A stretch of DNA of 64,000 nt from assembly GCF_050624435.1 (NCBI RefSeq), contig NC_134538.1, forward strand, positions 112,666,437 through 112,730,436, written 5' to 3'. Each line of letters starts with the position of its first letter. Position 1 is the stretch's first letter. The position numbers and the translations under genes were made by a program. This DNA comes from Tenrec ecaudatus (lineage: Eukaryota > Chordata > Mammalia > Afrosoricida > Tenrecidae). Positions 48,130 to 59,684 of the stretch are shown piece after piece. A model generated the notes under the pieces. That model ran no database searches, was not told the origin of the DNA, and saw only the letters and a program-made list of their open reading frames with translations.

Positions 48130-48797
48130 TAGGGCGTTTCTGTATTAAAGTTTGTAAAATGCAAACTTTATTGGAGAGTTGCACCTAATGCTGTGGCTAT
48201 GAATTTGTGTACTTTGCACACGAGCCATCTCCTCAAACTTCAGAGATTGTCTGAAATAAGTCACCTGAATTCCGAAGACTGCTCTGTTGCATTTGCTGGT
48301 TCTTTAAGACCAATACTGCTTGTAAAGTCACTTTCCATTTGCTTTCATTCCTATTTCACTTGCTGGTGTCATGCAAGAATGAGTTAAGCTGGGCTGGTCA
48401 GAATAGATGAAGTTTTCTTCTTCTTCTTCCTCTTCCTCTTCCTCCTCCTCCTCTTCCTCTTTTCTCCATGTGTTGCAGTTAAAGGAATACACTGACTTGC
48501 GTGCAGTTACAGCTGTGCCCGAGGATCAACATGCACCTCCCTCAGGCCTTTCAGCCACTACGCGTTTAGCTTTTTATGGCCTTTGGCAGGTGAATACTGG
48601 CATGTGCTTACTAAGGATTGATAAGAGAATTAATGGGTTTTTTTGTGGCTGTATGACCTAGGTAAATTCCATTTTCTGCACCGCGCATTAAATACTAAAG
48701 GCTTCAGCCCTCAGGTGTCAACTTTTCATTGTTTGTTTAAACTCTAATAATTGTTCAATAAAATCAGTCGCCACTTTAATTCTTTTCCACTTAAAAA
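48130..48797. other. Unassigned, with a (TTC/TCC)n tract
   Basis: Directly downstream of LTR copy 1 no retroviral primer-binding site or gag-like frame is seen. The pyrimidine tract at 48412-48468 gives a polyserine frame (48407-48661). Confidence 0.45.
48412..48468. repeat. (TTC)n(TCC)n microsatellite
   Basis: Imperfect CTT/CCT trinucleotide tract of about 57 bp, almost purely pyrimidine on the plus strand. Confidence 0.93.
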
Positions 48798-48982
48798 TAA
48801 CAACCCACTGCTATCAAGTCTGTTACTACTAATAGCAATTCTGTACTAGCATCCCTGGACTGTCAGCCATTCAGATCGGTGACTGCCTCATCTTTTTGCC
48901 GTAGAGCACGTGGTGTGTTTGAACAAATTACTTTTACTTACCCGCCAATTCTCAGCCCATAATGTCAATCAGGCTCCTTCTT
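48798..48982 (-). mobile_element. AfroSINE
   Basis: ATAACAACCCACTGCTATCA tail, ACTAATAGCAATTCTG, CATCTTTTTGCCGTAGAGC and GTGTTTGAACAAATTAC; the head ends ATCAGGCTCCTTC. Moderately diverged. 48983-49365 after it is unassigned. Confidence 0.8.
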
Positions 48983-49365
48983 CCCTCTTAGAGAGACCAA
49001 GAAATACTAAAATAGGTCCTTAGTTGGCAAACTTAACTACATTAAAAAGAATGCCCTGGGCCTCTATCTTCTGTCATATTGTATGCATTTGTCAACTGGT
49101 TCCACAAAATGGAAAGTTTATGCAATATTTTTAATATAGTTTTATATCTAAGGTGTTTTCTTCATGTTCTTATCTCAGGAAGCCAAGCCCAGTATTTATT
49201 CCAGACTTTTAGGAATTAGAATAGCCACTTATTGTGCCAAGACTCTCAATAGATAATGTAAGAAACATTGATATAAATTGGTATATTTTAAAACGTACTC
49301 AGAATGACAAATAATTTTGAATGTTTTTGGAAGGATTCGCTAAAGCATCCAAAAAAACGTTAGTG

Positions 49366-50150
49366 CCATTGTTAGGTGTCCTGGAGTCCGTTTGACTCAG
49401 AAGGAAGCACTGCCCAAGCGAGCACCATCCTCACAATGGTTGTTCGGCCTGAGCCCCTGATTGCAGCTGTGGTGTTAATCCACCCACGGAGTACCGTCCT
49501 CTTCATCGCAACCCCCCTCAGTTTACCAAGCACATTACCCTTCTCAGGGACTGCTCTTTCTTGAGAACATGCCCAAAGTACATCGCCATCCTCACCTCTA
49601 AGGAGCATTCTAGCCGTACTTCTTCAAAGACAGATAGGTTTGTTCTTGAGACAACCCATGGTACTTTCCATCTCCCTCAGCCACCTTAGAGTTCAAAGGC
49701 ACCAATTTTTCAGTCTTCTTAAGTCAATGCCCAACTTTCACATACATTTGAGGTAATTTAAACATCTTGGGCTTGAGTCAGGCATGCCTTAGGCCTTAGA
49801 GCAGAGGTTCTCAATCTGTGGGTTGTGACCCCTTTGGGGGTCGAACGACCCTTTCACTGGAGTTGCCTGATTTATAACAGTAGCAAGATGACAGTTATGA
49901 AGTGGCAATGAAAATGATTTGATGGGTGGAGGGTCACCACAACCTGAGGACCTGTATGAAAGGGTCAGGCCTTAGGAAGGTTGAGAACCACTGCCCTAAA
50001 GCAACCACCTTGCTTTTCCGCACTTGAAAGAGGTCTCATGTGCCGATTTACCTCGTGCATTTCGCCATCTGATCTCTTGGCGGCTGCTTCCGTGAGCCTT
50101 GATTATGGATCCACGCTAGGGAAATTGACGACTTAGCTTTCGATGGCATT
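49366..50150 (-). mobile_element. BovB LINE 3' part, interrupted by a hAT MITE
   Basis: Reversed BovB: terminus CATTGTTAGGTGTCCTGG, then GCACCATCCTCACAATGG, TTTACCAAGCACATTACCC, GGAGCATTCTAGCCGTAC and GTCAGGCATGCCTTAG to 49801. It resumes after the MITE with CACCTTGCTTTTCCGCACTT, GGCGGCTGCTTCCGTGAGCC and GATTATGGATCCACG. The two halves are collinear in the consensus, so the MITE came later. Confidence 0.87.
49802..49993. mobile_element. hAT MITE, SPIN/URR1-like
   Basis: A 192-bp non-autonomous DNA transposon with inverted termini CAGAGGTTCTCAATCT and, on the reverse strand, CAGTGGTTCTCAACCT. The subterminal block CCCCTTTGGGGGTCGAACGA is the hallmark of this Buster-type hAT group. It is flanked by 8-bp duplications CCTTAGAG (49794-49801) and CCCTAAAG (49994-50001), with TA at the centre as expected. 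No transposase is encoded. Confidence 0.85.
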
Positions 50151-50154
50151 TCCA

Positions 50155-50332
50155 TAACCCTGCCCAGATCTCCCTCCCATCTAGCCTGTCGAGCAGGCTA
50201 GAACTTCCCGTGCGTCTCCGCGGTTCTGCCCTTCACGGACTAGACAGCCCATCTTTCTCCCGTGGAGCAGCCAGCGGTGCAGACTCCTGCCCTTGCCGTT
50301 AGCAGCCCACGGTCTAAACCCATGCCGCCTCC
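50155..50332 (-). mobile_element. AfroSINE, GC-rich copy
   Basis: TAACCCTGCCCAGATCTCCC tail, GAACTTCCCGTGCGTCTCCG, TTTCTCCCGTGGAGCAGCC, CCTTGCCGTTAGCAGCCC and ATGCCGCCTCC. It keeps more CpGs than any other AfroSINE here, which suggests a younger or methylation-protected copy. Confidence 0.85.
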
Positions 50333-50452
50333 TCATCAGAAAATAGGGTTATGCAAATACTATCATTTCTAACTTCCCGGTGATATTATTAAATCAGATC
50401 ATCACATCGCTTCCAAGGGTTATTCTGATTGTTTCAAAATCATGGCTATAGG

Positions 50453-50590
50453 ACATACTGTGACACACAGTGGCCCTCGGGGACAGAGTCGAGCTGCCAC
50501 CTTGGATTTCTGAGGTTTTTAATCGTTACAGAGACAGACAACCTCATCGTTCACCCTAAGAGCAACTTGTGGGTTCAAACTGCTAGATAA
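50453..50590 (-). mobile_element. AfroSINE fragment
   Basis: ACACACAGTGGCCCTCGGGG, AGCTGCCACCTTGGATTTC, CAACCTCATCGTTCACCC and TGGGTTCAAACTGCTAGAT. The head is missing. Confidence 0.78.
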
Positions 50591-50970
50591 GTTCCATTTT
50601 TCCATGAATTAATGAAAGTGAATTTGTTCTGACAAATACTTTTATGTGATATAGTATGTCAATCTTTTTTCTAAAAAAAAATTTAAGCTAGATGCTACAA
50701 AACAGGTTTTATTTGAATTTTTTTTTTTTACCATATTCTATATGTCACTTTGCTGAGTAACGTCTGGGGTCCTAAAATCTGAGTGCCCATTCGGGCTACA
50801 ATTAATGGTCTCTCCCTTATCCCTCCTTCACTTTATCTAGAGAAAATTATATTTTGTTAATTTCCAGAGGACAGAGGGCACTGACAGCCCTGCCAGATTA
50901 CTTATTTTAAAGAAATAAGTAGGACTAGAGAAATTTTCTTGTGGACAAAGCAATTAAACAGGATATTTCA
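50591..50970. other. No gene or clear repeat seen
   Basis: AT-rich with A and T runs at 50672 and 50720. Confidence 0.45.
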
Positions 50971-51525
50971 TGGAATAGTTAGGCTTTGTATCAACTTGCC
51001 CGGACCAAGATCCTCAGTGCTTTGGTGTCTGAGTCCTGTTAGTGCCTTGGTGATATACCTATCATAATGTAATCAATTCCATGATGAGATTTGCCTACTG
51101 TGAGCCCCCAACCAGTTGTGGGAAATTAGGGTGGAGCCCTACTCCTTGTTCAGGTTACAACCCTGAAACAATTGAAAAGAAGTTTTCATCAGAATGTTGC
51201 CTAGTTTTTATATAAGTGGACACTGTTATTCTGGTTTGGGATCCTGCATCTGGTTTATTAACCTGCAGTGTTTTGAACTTGTGTCAAGAGCCGGCTACCT
51301 TGTCTGCTAATCCCAGGAGATCAGACCTGCCAACCATGGATTCATTTGCCTCTGCAGTTCACAACAGTCTACAAATCTTGGAGTCAGGAGAAGCGTCTAG
51401 CTTACTGTCTGGTCCATGAAGCTTGAACTGGACATATCTGCTTATACAACTTTTTGAAGCATTCTCGATATAAAGACCTTGATATAAAACACCTCTGGTT
51501 TTGCTTCTGTGGAGTCTAGCCTACC
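50971..51525 (+). mobile_element. MLT1-like MaLR LTR
   Basis: The start GTTAGGCTTTGTATCAACTT and GCCCGGACCAAGATCCTCAG recalls the MLT1 start. The end GATATAAAACACCTCTGG, TTTTGCTTCTGTGG and CTAGCCTACCA follows the MaLR finish. Diverged, with no clear target duplication. The 67-codon frame inside is chance. Confidence 0.65.
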
Positions 51526-52214
51526 ATGCCTCCCAAATTACTCTAGCTTCTATGATGAGTAAAGAGAGGCATTTCTAATTTTTGTTTCTATTAACGACTC
51601 TTCTTTTGTGAATTAAACCTCAGACAGTTAAGTAAAATACAAGAAAGTAGAACATAGAAAAGGCTAAACGGTTCGACCTAAAAATAACAAAAATAATTTT
51701 TCTTGTCTTTAGAAATCCTCAGGCCAACTTAAACATATATAAATGCATTAGAATAATCAATTCTTGTCTGTATTCATGTCTCAAAGATAGGGAGGTGAGA
51801 CAGATAAAGCTTTCACAGGGAGAAATGTTGAGAAAATATATATTTTGTCTTAATATAGTTATCACAAATTGAATACATTTCATCATAAAAGCAGTGTAAA
51901 ACAGTCTCTACTATAGCATTCTAAGAAGTCAAAGCATAGGAAATATAATGAGACACACCTAAGATGAACTGGTAAAGGTTTGGATGAAAATATAGTATAA
52001 ACTTTTTTTATATTAATTATGATTTAAGCTTAAAATAATTTTGAAGATTGTTAGATAATTTATTCATATTAAATTGAACTGATATCCAAATAAATGTCCT
52101 TCGACTTGTTATGCCACAGACTAAAGAAATATACACACATACAACCAAACACCCAGATAAATAAGGGTCTGCAAAATGTCCATGGAAATATGAAATTGAA
52201 GATAGTTATGCATG
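51526..52214. other. No gene or clear repeat seen
   Basis: AT-rich. The flank from about 52090 may belong to the LTR that follows, since its true start is not fixed. Confidence 0.4.
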
Positions 52215-52998
52215 TCATTAGAGCAATCTTAAAGCAGAAACTTAACTCTGTTTTAAATCTTGACACAAGTCTAGCGTCCATGTTGAATTTAAAAAGCTAT
52301 TTCTATTTCATAAAGGCTATTTTGCTATTTCCACTAGCAGCTCTATAAGAAAAAGCTTGGATTTCTGCTCCCATAAGCAGTTATTGGGAACTCACAGGAG
52401 TTCACTTTGAGTCAGCATTGACTCGATGGCAGTGAGTTGTTTTTAGATTTTTCTAATTTGTGCTGACGTAATCCTACATGCTGCGGGAAAGTATTATTTC
52501 CTCTGTGCTAAGGCAGATGTAGGTTATCACTGCGATCAAACAGATCCAACATACCTGTGCAGGATATCGACAGATCTTTAAAATGCACTTTGAAGAAAAG
52601 ACATTGTTGAGGAAGCACGTCTAATAAAATATTCCCAGAAAAACATGCCCTGTGATTGTCTGCTTGATCATCCTATGCTGTCTGCACAACACATGTGCTT
52701 GCACTTTTGTAGCCTTAGCTAGTCATGTAATGCCACACATGCATCATCCACCAGTCCTTCGGAAGCCCCTTCTTGATAATAACCACTGCCAGCTCCACGG
52801 ATTGCCTTTCATCCAATCACAGTCCTATCACTTTAATTCCTATTGAGCAATTTAAGAATGTCTGCTTCTTTGTTGTTCTTCAGGACCTTGTTCACTTGGT
52901 GGCTTCATATGTTTCCTAGTCGGTACAGTTGTCTGGGTTTTTCAACAAATATCTCTGATCTGACTGTTACAGCATGTATGTTTTCACTCCAGCACACA
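52215..52998 (+). mobile_element. ERV-type LTR, unnamed family, copy 2
   Basis: Partner of 47425-48129 in the same orientation. Subtracting an AfroSINE insert leaves about 700 bp, the length of copy 1. Examples of the match are TTGACACAAGTCTAGCGTCC against TTGACATGAGTCTTGAATCC, and TTCAACAAATATCTCTGATC against TTCAATAAATATCTTTGATT. The polyadenylation signal has mutated to AACAAA (52944-52949). Confidence 0.62.
52355..52441 (+). mobile_element. AfroSINE fragment inside the LTR
   Basis: GGATTTCTGCTCCCATAAGC, TTGGGAACTCACAGGAG, then the tail TTGAGTCAGCATTGACTCG and ATGGCAGTGAG. 5'-truncated; it breaks LTR copy 2. Confidence 0.78.
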
Positions 52999-53059
52999 GT
53001 TCATTGCCACTCCCTTTTCTGATTAAGGTAAAACCATTGGTCATTTCACTATGGCTTTA

Positions 53060-53255
53060 AGATGTTGCCCTGGTGGGGAAGTGATTACATGTTGGGCTGC
53101 AAACCACATGGTCAAAAGTTTGAAACTACCACCACCTCAGAGTGAGAAAGACGAGGCTTTCTACTCTTGCAAAGAGTTAGTCTTGGAAACCTACAGAGGC
53201 AGTTCGACCCTGTCTCTGTGCGTCAGTATAGCCTCAATAGCCATGCACTTTTAAA
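53060..53255 (+). mobile_element. AfroSINE
   Basis: TGCCCTGGTGGGGAAGTG head, TTGGGCTGCAAACCACATGG, AAGTTTGAAACTACC, GTCTTGGAAACCTACAGAGG and a decayed tail CAGTATAGCCTCAATAGCC. Confidence 0.88.
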
Positions 53256-54125
53256 AGTATCTAATAAAACATCATTTAACAAGGCCTTGCGACATGAAAC
53301 TAACAAGTATGTTTTCACATACTATTATTAAGTACTAATCCATTACTATGGTAGGAGAATTAAGTAACAAAATAAATCAATTTTATAACCCAAACCAAAA
53401 ATACCTCAAATGCTTACATTCAGATGCGTGATATTAATAGACATAAATTTTGTATAAATGAAGTTTTTTTATTTTTCCCTCCTAGACAGTGTAATCATGA
53501 TAATCATATAACATACATAATGTCAAGTATTGTTTTGCCGTATTTTATGAATGTGCATAGAGAAGGAAAACCAGGAATGATTACATACTTATATAGATAC
53601 ATAGACATTTATGTCCAAATGACTGGCACATTGCAGAAGTAAAAAAGTCCAAGTCTAGCCAGATTCCAAGACTGGGGATCAGATTTTTTAGTGAATTCTC
53701 CTTGATTCCTGTAGCAGTAGGACTTGATACTGGGCTGGGGCCTTCAGGGTAGGATACATGCAAGGTTGGCAGGGCTGGTTTGTGGCTGCAGACGTGATAA
53801 AGTCAAGATCCATGGGGCAGATGACCGGTTGCTGTTGACTCCAGGAGCAGCAGGCAATATGGCAGATTGTTGACTAAAGACCAAAGAGAAAGAGGTCCAT
53901 GAGTCAAATGCACATTACATTCTCAGCAGAAAAAAAAAATGGGTTTATCATGGAAAACCCCTATCTAAGAAAGCCACCATAATCCTGGGGAAACTTCCTT
54001 TCAAATGCATCAGGATAAGCCATAGTAAAGACATGATTAAGACAGTTGCTTGGTCAACTGACTGGAAACGATATGAATTTTTGTCCCTTCCAAAAAATGA
54101 AACACGTCAGAAAACTCAAATTGTA
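53256..54125. other. Unassigned
   Basis: No repeat recognised. 53640-53900 is complex and moderately GC-rich (CTGGGCTGGGGCCTTCAGGG), possibly an old LTR. Next BovB follows at 54130. Confidence 0.4.
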
Positions 54126-54129
54126 GAGT

Positions 54130-55510
54130 CATATAATTGATGTTACACGCACGTAAAACTTTGCTGAAGATCATCCGGCAACAATTGCAACAGACCACGG
54201 ACAGAGACCCGACAGACATTCAGGTTCCATTTAGAGAAGATGTGAAACAAAGGATTTCATGGCTAATGTCAGATGAGTCTTGGCTCAAAGCAGAGAATAC
54301 CAGAAATATGTGTACTGATGTTTCATAGAATGTGCAAAAGCGTTTTACTGTGTAGACTGTAATAAACTGTGGATGACCTTGAGAAGAATGAGAATTCCAG
54401 AACACTTTCTTGTGCCCATTCAGAACTTGTGCTTGGATCAAGAGGCAGTGGTGTGATCAGAACAAGGGACAAGATCAAAATCAGGAGACGTGTGTGTCAG
54501 AGTTGTATGATCTCTCCATAGGTGTTTAAACTGTGTGCTGAGCCCATGAGCAGAGAAGCTAGATTATGTGAAGAATATAACATAAGGTGTAGAGGAATAC
54601 TTATTAACATCTAGTAGTATTACACAACCTGCCTTGCTGAAAGTGAGGAATTGGATCACTTGACCTGATGCAAAGGGCTTAAGTGGAGAGCAAATGCTTT
54701 GAAAATGATGAGGGCAAAGAATGTACAGATGTACTTTATACAATTGATGTATGTGTATGTGTGGATTGTGATAAGAGTTGTATAAGCCCCTAATAAAATG
54801 TTTAAAAAAAAGAAAAAGAAAATCAAGGATTGTAACCTTGAGTATGGCTTACAACTCATTGTAAGGAAGAGCAAAATTCTCACGGCTGGCCCAGCGGATA
54901 ACATCAATGATAAATGAAGAAACGTTTGAAGTTGTCAAGGATTTTGTCTTGCTTGGATCCATAATCAATGCTTATAAAAGCAGTCAATAAACCAAAAGAT
55001 GTGTTGCTTTAGGTAAATCTGTTTCACAAGACCTCTAGAGTATTGAGGAGCAAGGATGTTAATTGGAGTACTAAAGGCATGCCTGACCCAAACCAGTGTA
55101 TTTTCCTTTGTGTCATTTGCATGTGAAAGTTGAACTTTAATAAGGAAGACCAAAGAAGAATTGGTGCATTTAAATTGTGGTGGTGGAGAATGTTGAAAAT
55201 GCCAGGGTCTGCTGAAAGGACAAACCAAGATATAGTGGACAAAGCAAGGCCAGCGTGCTCCTTAGAGTCAAGGATGGCAAGCATTTGCCTTACATCCTCT
55301 GGACGTGATGTCGGGAAAAACCAGTACCTGGAGAAGCGTCGCCAAAAAGAGGAAGGCCTTCAGTGAGATGGATCAACACAGCAGCAGCATGGATGTGCCC
55401 AGACTTAGGGACAGTGGTGAAGATTACACAAGACAAAGCAGTGTTTGTTCTGTTGTGCACAGCAGGGTCACTAAGGGCTGGAACAGACTCAATGGCACCT
55501 AACAACAACC
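54130..55510 (+). mobile_element. BovB LINE: RT through 3' end, interrupted
   Basis: Begins in the reverse transcriptase (ACTTTGCTGAAGATCATCC, GCAGAGAATACCAGAAATATG, TGTGTAGACTGTAATAAACTG). The active-site zone near 54605 (CTTATTAACATCTAGTAG) has lost the catalytic motif to substitutions and stops. After an inserted L1 tail it resumes at 54824 (ATCAAGGATTGTAACC) and runs to the intact 3' end ACTCAATGGCACCTAACAAC at 55508. This is the best-preserved BovB 3' half in the window. Confidence 0.9.
54661..54823 (+). mobile_element. L1 tail inserted in BovB
   Basis: Starts GACCTGATGCAAAGGGC and ends AATAAAATGTTTAAAAAAAAG, the terminal ~160 bp of the CAATTGTATAAAG-type L1. It lies between BovB words GGAATTGGATCACTTG and AAGAAAATCAAGG that are adjacent in the consensus. 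5'-truncated and younger than the BovB copy. Confidence 0.87.
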
Positions 55511-57644
55511 ACATCCCACCCTAATCTTCTTACAAGGGATATCATTATGGTGCTGATTACATTGTGCTAGGTCTGGTAGTTGGAGTATCTACGTGTTAAC
55601 TATTGAATCCAGATGCTCTGACCTATCCAAGTTGACACAAAACCTAAAGGTCACAAACATGAAAGAAGTGAAAAGAAAATCAGTTCTTTTAGGTTTTACA
55701 ACCTGAGATTTCTATGTTTACCCTCAAAGGAACTGTGAGACTTCCTTAGGGGGAAAATATCTTCTAAAAGTCGGAGCGAGTAGAGTTGAATTCAACTAGA
55801 TTGTTTTTGAAACTGGAAGTCTAAAGATTGCTATGGGCTGATAATCGTTTCAAAGAAATATGTATAGCACTATCCCTATCTTTTGGCCCAATATGCGTAT
55901 CTTGAGCATATGGTGATTATACTGTTTATAGAACTAAAATTCATTTTAGTTATACTGATTACATTCAATTAAGCAGTTTAGAATTCATAGAGAATTATAC
56001 TTAGAATAGGAACATTATTAAAAATTGGAGTTGTGTTATCTGTACCAAAAATATAATACTGCAAAGAGATGTAGGACAAAGGTAGAACTATTTCCCGGGA
56101 TAGAACACTTAATGAGAAACACTATAGGAATCATGTTCCTGGTGTAGCCATATTTCATTTTATCAAATTAAAATTCCCGGTCATTTGCATCATTTCTTTG
56201 TTTATACAACCCGTCATATGGCACATATGCCCAGGAAGTAAAGATCATTCTTTGCTTACAAAGGAAAGACTTAGACTAACATTCTATTTAAACTTGAACC
56301 CTCCTCTGTAACCTCCTGGAACTGTTGATGCTGTGCTACATTTTATAGACATGCCTAAAGGATTTCTCTCTCAATTCAGACATAAAATGTCTTATAATTG
56401 GTGTTAATAATTCTTTTATAATAGTTTTAGAGAATGTACTCTACTATTTATTCTAAAATCCTGTATTATCGAACTTGGTAGTTTTTCCACTTGTTCTTTT
56501 GATTCAATATTCTGTTTTGGAAATGAAGCCATAATAAGGCATATAGATCTTATTAATATTTTATTGCATGAATTAATCAGAGTTAATTTAGCTATGATTA
56601 AATAATTTTACTCAAGATAAACTACATACAAAAGCATTTCAATCTTCATGGGTCTCATTTTATCCTATTAATTTCTCAAGGTGAGAAAGAGGTGAAATGA
56701 TTGCCATTTCATTCCCCTTTTACTACTTTTTACTACTGTAAACACTTTTTACTATTATCAGTGTGGCTATTTTCATTTAAGGATCATTAAGTATAAATTT
56801 TACTTACTAATGATTAAAAGTATAAATTGTAGACAGGTAAATCATAAAATCAATGATTATTCAGATCTCAGTGGACAACAAAGAACAAAGTTTACAGTGT
56901 GCTTGTCAGAAGTGCGCCCTGCATTTGATCTGAATACTATCATCAGATCACATCCAGTCACTGAATATCACTGGCAGTTTTATATATTATGTGGCTCCTT
57001 AGTAAAAGAATTATTCTTCAGCAAAATATGAACAAACAAATATAACATATTTTATGACTCTCCATATATATTATTCCTGGACAAAGTTAAAATGGGTCTG
57101 CATCTCATGCAGCTGCATGGACAATTTCCTATGAAAATGCTTACAATAATCTTATATAAAATAATCATTCTTTTACAATTAGTTAAATTTTCATGTACTT
57201 TGTAATTGAATAGTTTACCATACAATTATATAATTCTGTGAGGTATTCTGGGTAATAGACTACCCCAAAACTCAGGCTTTTTTTTAGGGAAAAAGGCTAA
57301 TTTTATTTGAATGAAACAATAGCAGTGTTTTCAGTCTACACATAATCAGAGGAAGCAGGACCTGCCATCGAATGGTCTTTGTTTGACTCTAGATTCTTTG
57401 ATACTGCTTTTGTGATTATTCAGAAAGACACATGCCATCATTGAAACTACAATTGTGCTTTGAGAATGTGATTTTTTTCTAAAAATAAAAATATTTAAAT
57501 GGAATGGAAATTATTCTAAATATTAATTTTATAAAATATTCATTTTATGCATTATCACATTTTATGTGCACACACCCATAGACGTATAAAGTAAACACAA
57601 AGAAGTATGGGATATCTATACATAAAACTACAAAATTCAGAAGA
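55511..57644. other. Unassigned, non-repeat by eye
   Basis: 2.1 kb without a recognised element. An octamer ATTTGCAT occurs near 56183 in TCATTTGCATCATTTC. A 73-codon frame at 56810-57031 has no motif. 57280-57480 is more complex than its AT-rich flanks. Confidence 0.45.
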
Positions 57645-58352
57645 CAGGTTTTTTAAAAATCATTTTATTGGGGGCTCATACAATTCTTATCACAATCCAT
57701 ACATCCATCCATTGTGTCAAGCACATTTGTACATTTGTTGCCATCATCATTCTCAAAACATTTGCTTTCTGCTTGAGCCCTTAATATCAGCTCCCCACTC
57801 CCCCTTTCCTCATGAACCCATCATATTCATAAATTATTATTTTGTCACATCTTACACTGTCCGACATCTCCCTTCACCACTTTTTTATTGTCCGTCCCCC
57901 AGAGAGGAGGTTATATGTAGACCCTTGTAATTGGTTCTCTGTTTCTACCCCACCTTCCCTCCACCTTCCAGGTATTGCCACTCTCACTACTGGTCCTGAA
58001 AGGATCATCCGCCCTGGATTCCCTGTGTTTCCAGTTCCTATCTGTACCAGTGTACATCCTGTGGTCTAGCGAGATTTGTAAGGTAGAATTGGGATCATGA
58101 TAGTGGAGGGGAAGCAGCATTTAGGAACTAGAGAAAAGTTGTATGTTTCATCGTTGCTACACTGCACCCTGACTGCCTCGTCTCCTACCGGAGACCCTTC
58201 AGTAAGGGGTGTCCAGTTGCCTACAGATGGGCTTTGTGTCCCTAATCTGCACTCCCCCTCATTCACAATGATATGATTTTTTGTTCTTTGATGCCCGATA
58301 CCTGATCCCTTCGACACCTCGTGGTCACACAGGCTGGTGTGCTTCTTCTGTT
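57645..58352 (-). mobile_element. LINE-1 3' UTR, about 0.7 kb
   Basis: TTTTATTGGGGGCTCATACA start, CCATCCATTGTGTCAAGCAC, TCTGCTTGAGCCC, TTTGATGCCCGATACCTGATC, and an abrupt end in GGCTGGTGTGCTTCTT, where 5' truncation occurred. Well preserved, so among the younger insertions. Open frames at 57607-58317 are shadows. Confidence 0.92.
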
Positions 58353-59684
58353 TAAAACAATGAATATAAATTTATTTATTAAAAAAAAAGTCACTGTTGC
58401 AGGTTCTGACAGCAAACAAAAACATAGCATTTTTATAGGTTTATGAAGTTAGGAATTAGAAAGAGCAGTAACTAGTTTTGTCTGAAAATAGCATAGGATA
58501 GGACTACAATTTTATAAAATTCTGCAATAATAAAGAGTAACCATGATTATTTCTGAATGCTAGAAACACGAATGACTTTGCTGTTGTTCTTGCTTTTAAT
58601 CAAGCATAATTTTTAAAATCTAAAAATATATTTAATTTTATTATGTTAATTGAATGCAATTATTTCATAATTTATGATTTGCAGTATCATGTCTATAGCT
58701 GAAAACTATCCTGAAAATGGTAATCGTGAAGGTGACTTTTTCCCTTGCATCAGGGTCCTTTTATTCCAATAGTCAGTGTGCACACTAGTTGATTTTTTTA
58801 TAGTCATAAGTTTGCTTTCAATTGCTGTCAATAAATATTTTAATACACGTACCTTAGCTTGAAATGTCTTAAAATCTTTGTTAGAATGAATTTCCATTTT
58901 GATTTTTATCCCTACCTTCTCTGTTCTTACTTTATGAATTCTTGTTTAAATTACACGGATTCATATCCTTATGTCTAATGAACAAATCTAAGTATAACTT
59001 CTAAATTGCTTTCTGACTCTTGTAGCATATTTCTTTTGCAAGATGTGTTCTGACTTTCCAAGAGCAATGTGCCCTACCCGTGAAGATGAAGGCTCCTTGC
59101 TTCCTATGTTTGTTCACTGATTTGGTAACTGTTACTTTGCTTTCTCACACACAAACATTAACAGTAACAAGTCCCATACATTCTATGACTCTTAAAATAT
59201 AAATTTATTATTCCATAATTCTGATATGTTGGAGTCTATAATCAAGGGGCAAGTGTTGACTCCATTTGTGGACTTTGAGTGATAATCTAATTTTGACTTC
59301 ATGTCTTGCTCATAGATTCTGGTAATGTCGAACCATTATTATAAGACGATAGTTTTCTGAATCCTGTTACATGGTGACAACCAGTAATGTGATAGTTTTA
59401 TATTATTTGGTCTCATACTCCTCCCTCTCTGAATATTTATTCCTCTTTCAAGGAAAACTCACGTGATACTACTGGCCTGCCTGTCAGAGCTGACACAGTC
59501 CTTGGTTGCATAGATGCATTTTCAATGGAATTTAAGTTTCATTCTGAAACTCTTTTTTTTTAGATATTCACAGAGTTAAAGTTTAATATTGCTTATATTA
59601 AGAAAAAATATTTTTAATCTTTTAACATATGCAAACATGGAAGTGATGTATTTATTTCAGTTTTACTTTCTTTTAATCTTATTA
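58353..59684. other. Unassigned, AT-rich
   Basis: 1.3 kb without a recognised repeat or gene. Confidence 0.45.

Noticed and set aside
48407..48661. Frame with a polyserine run
   Set aside because: Comes from the (TTC/TCC)n tract; the remainder has no recognisable domain.
47425..52998. Intact provirus between the paired LTRs
   Set aside because: No gag, pol or env-like frame is visible, the LTRs are too diverged, and the interior is filled with unrelated insertions.
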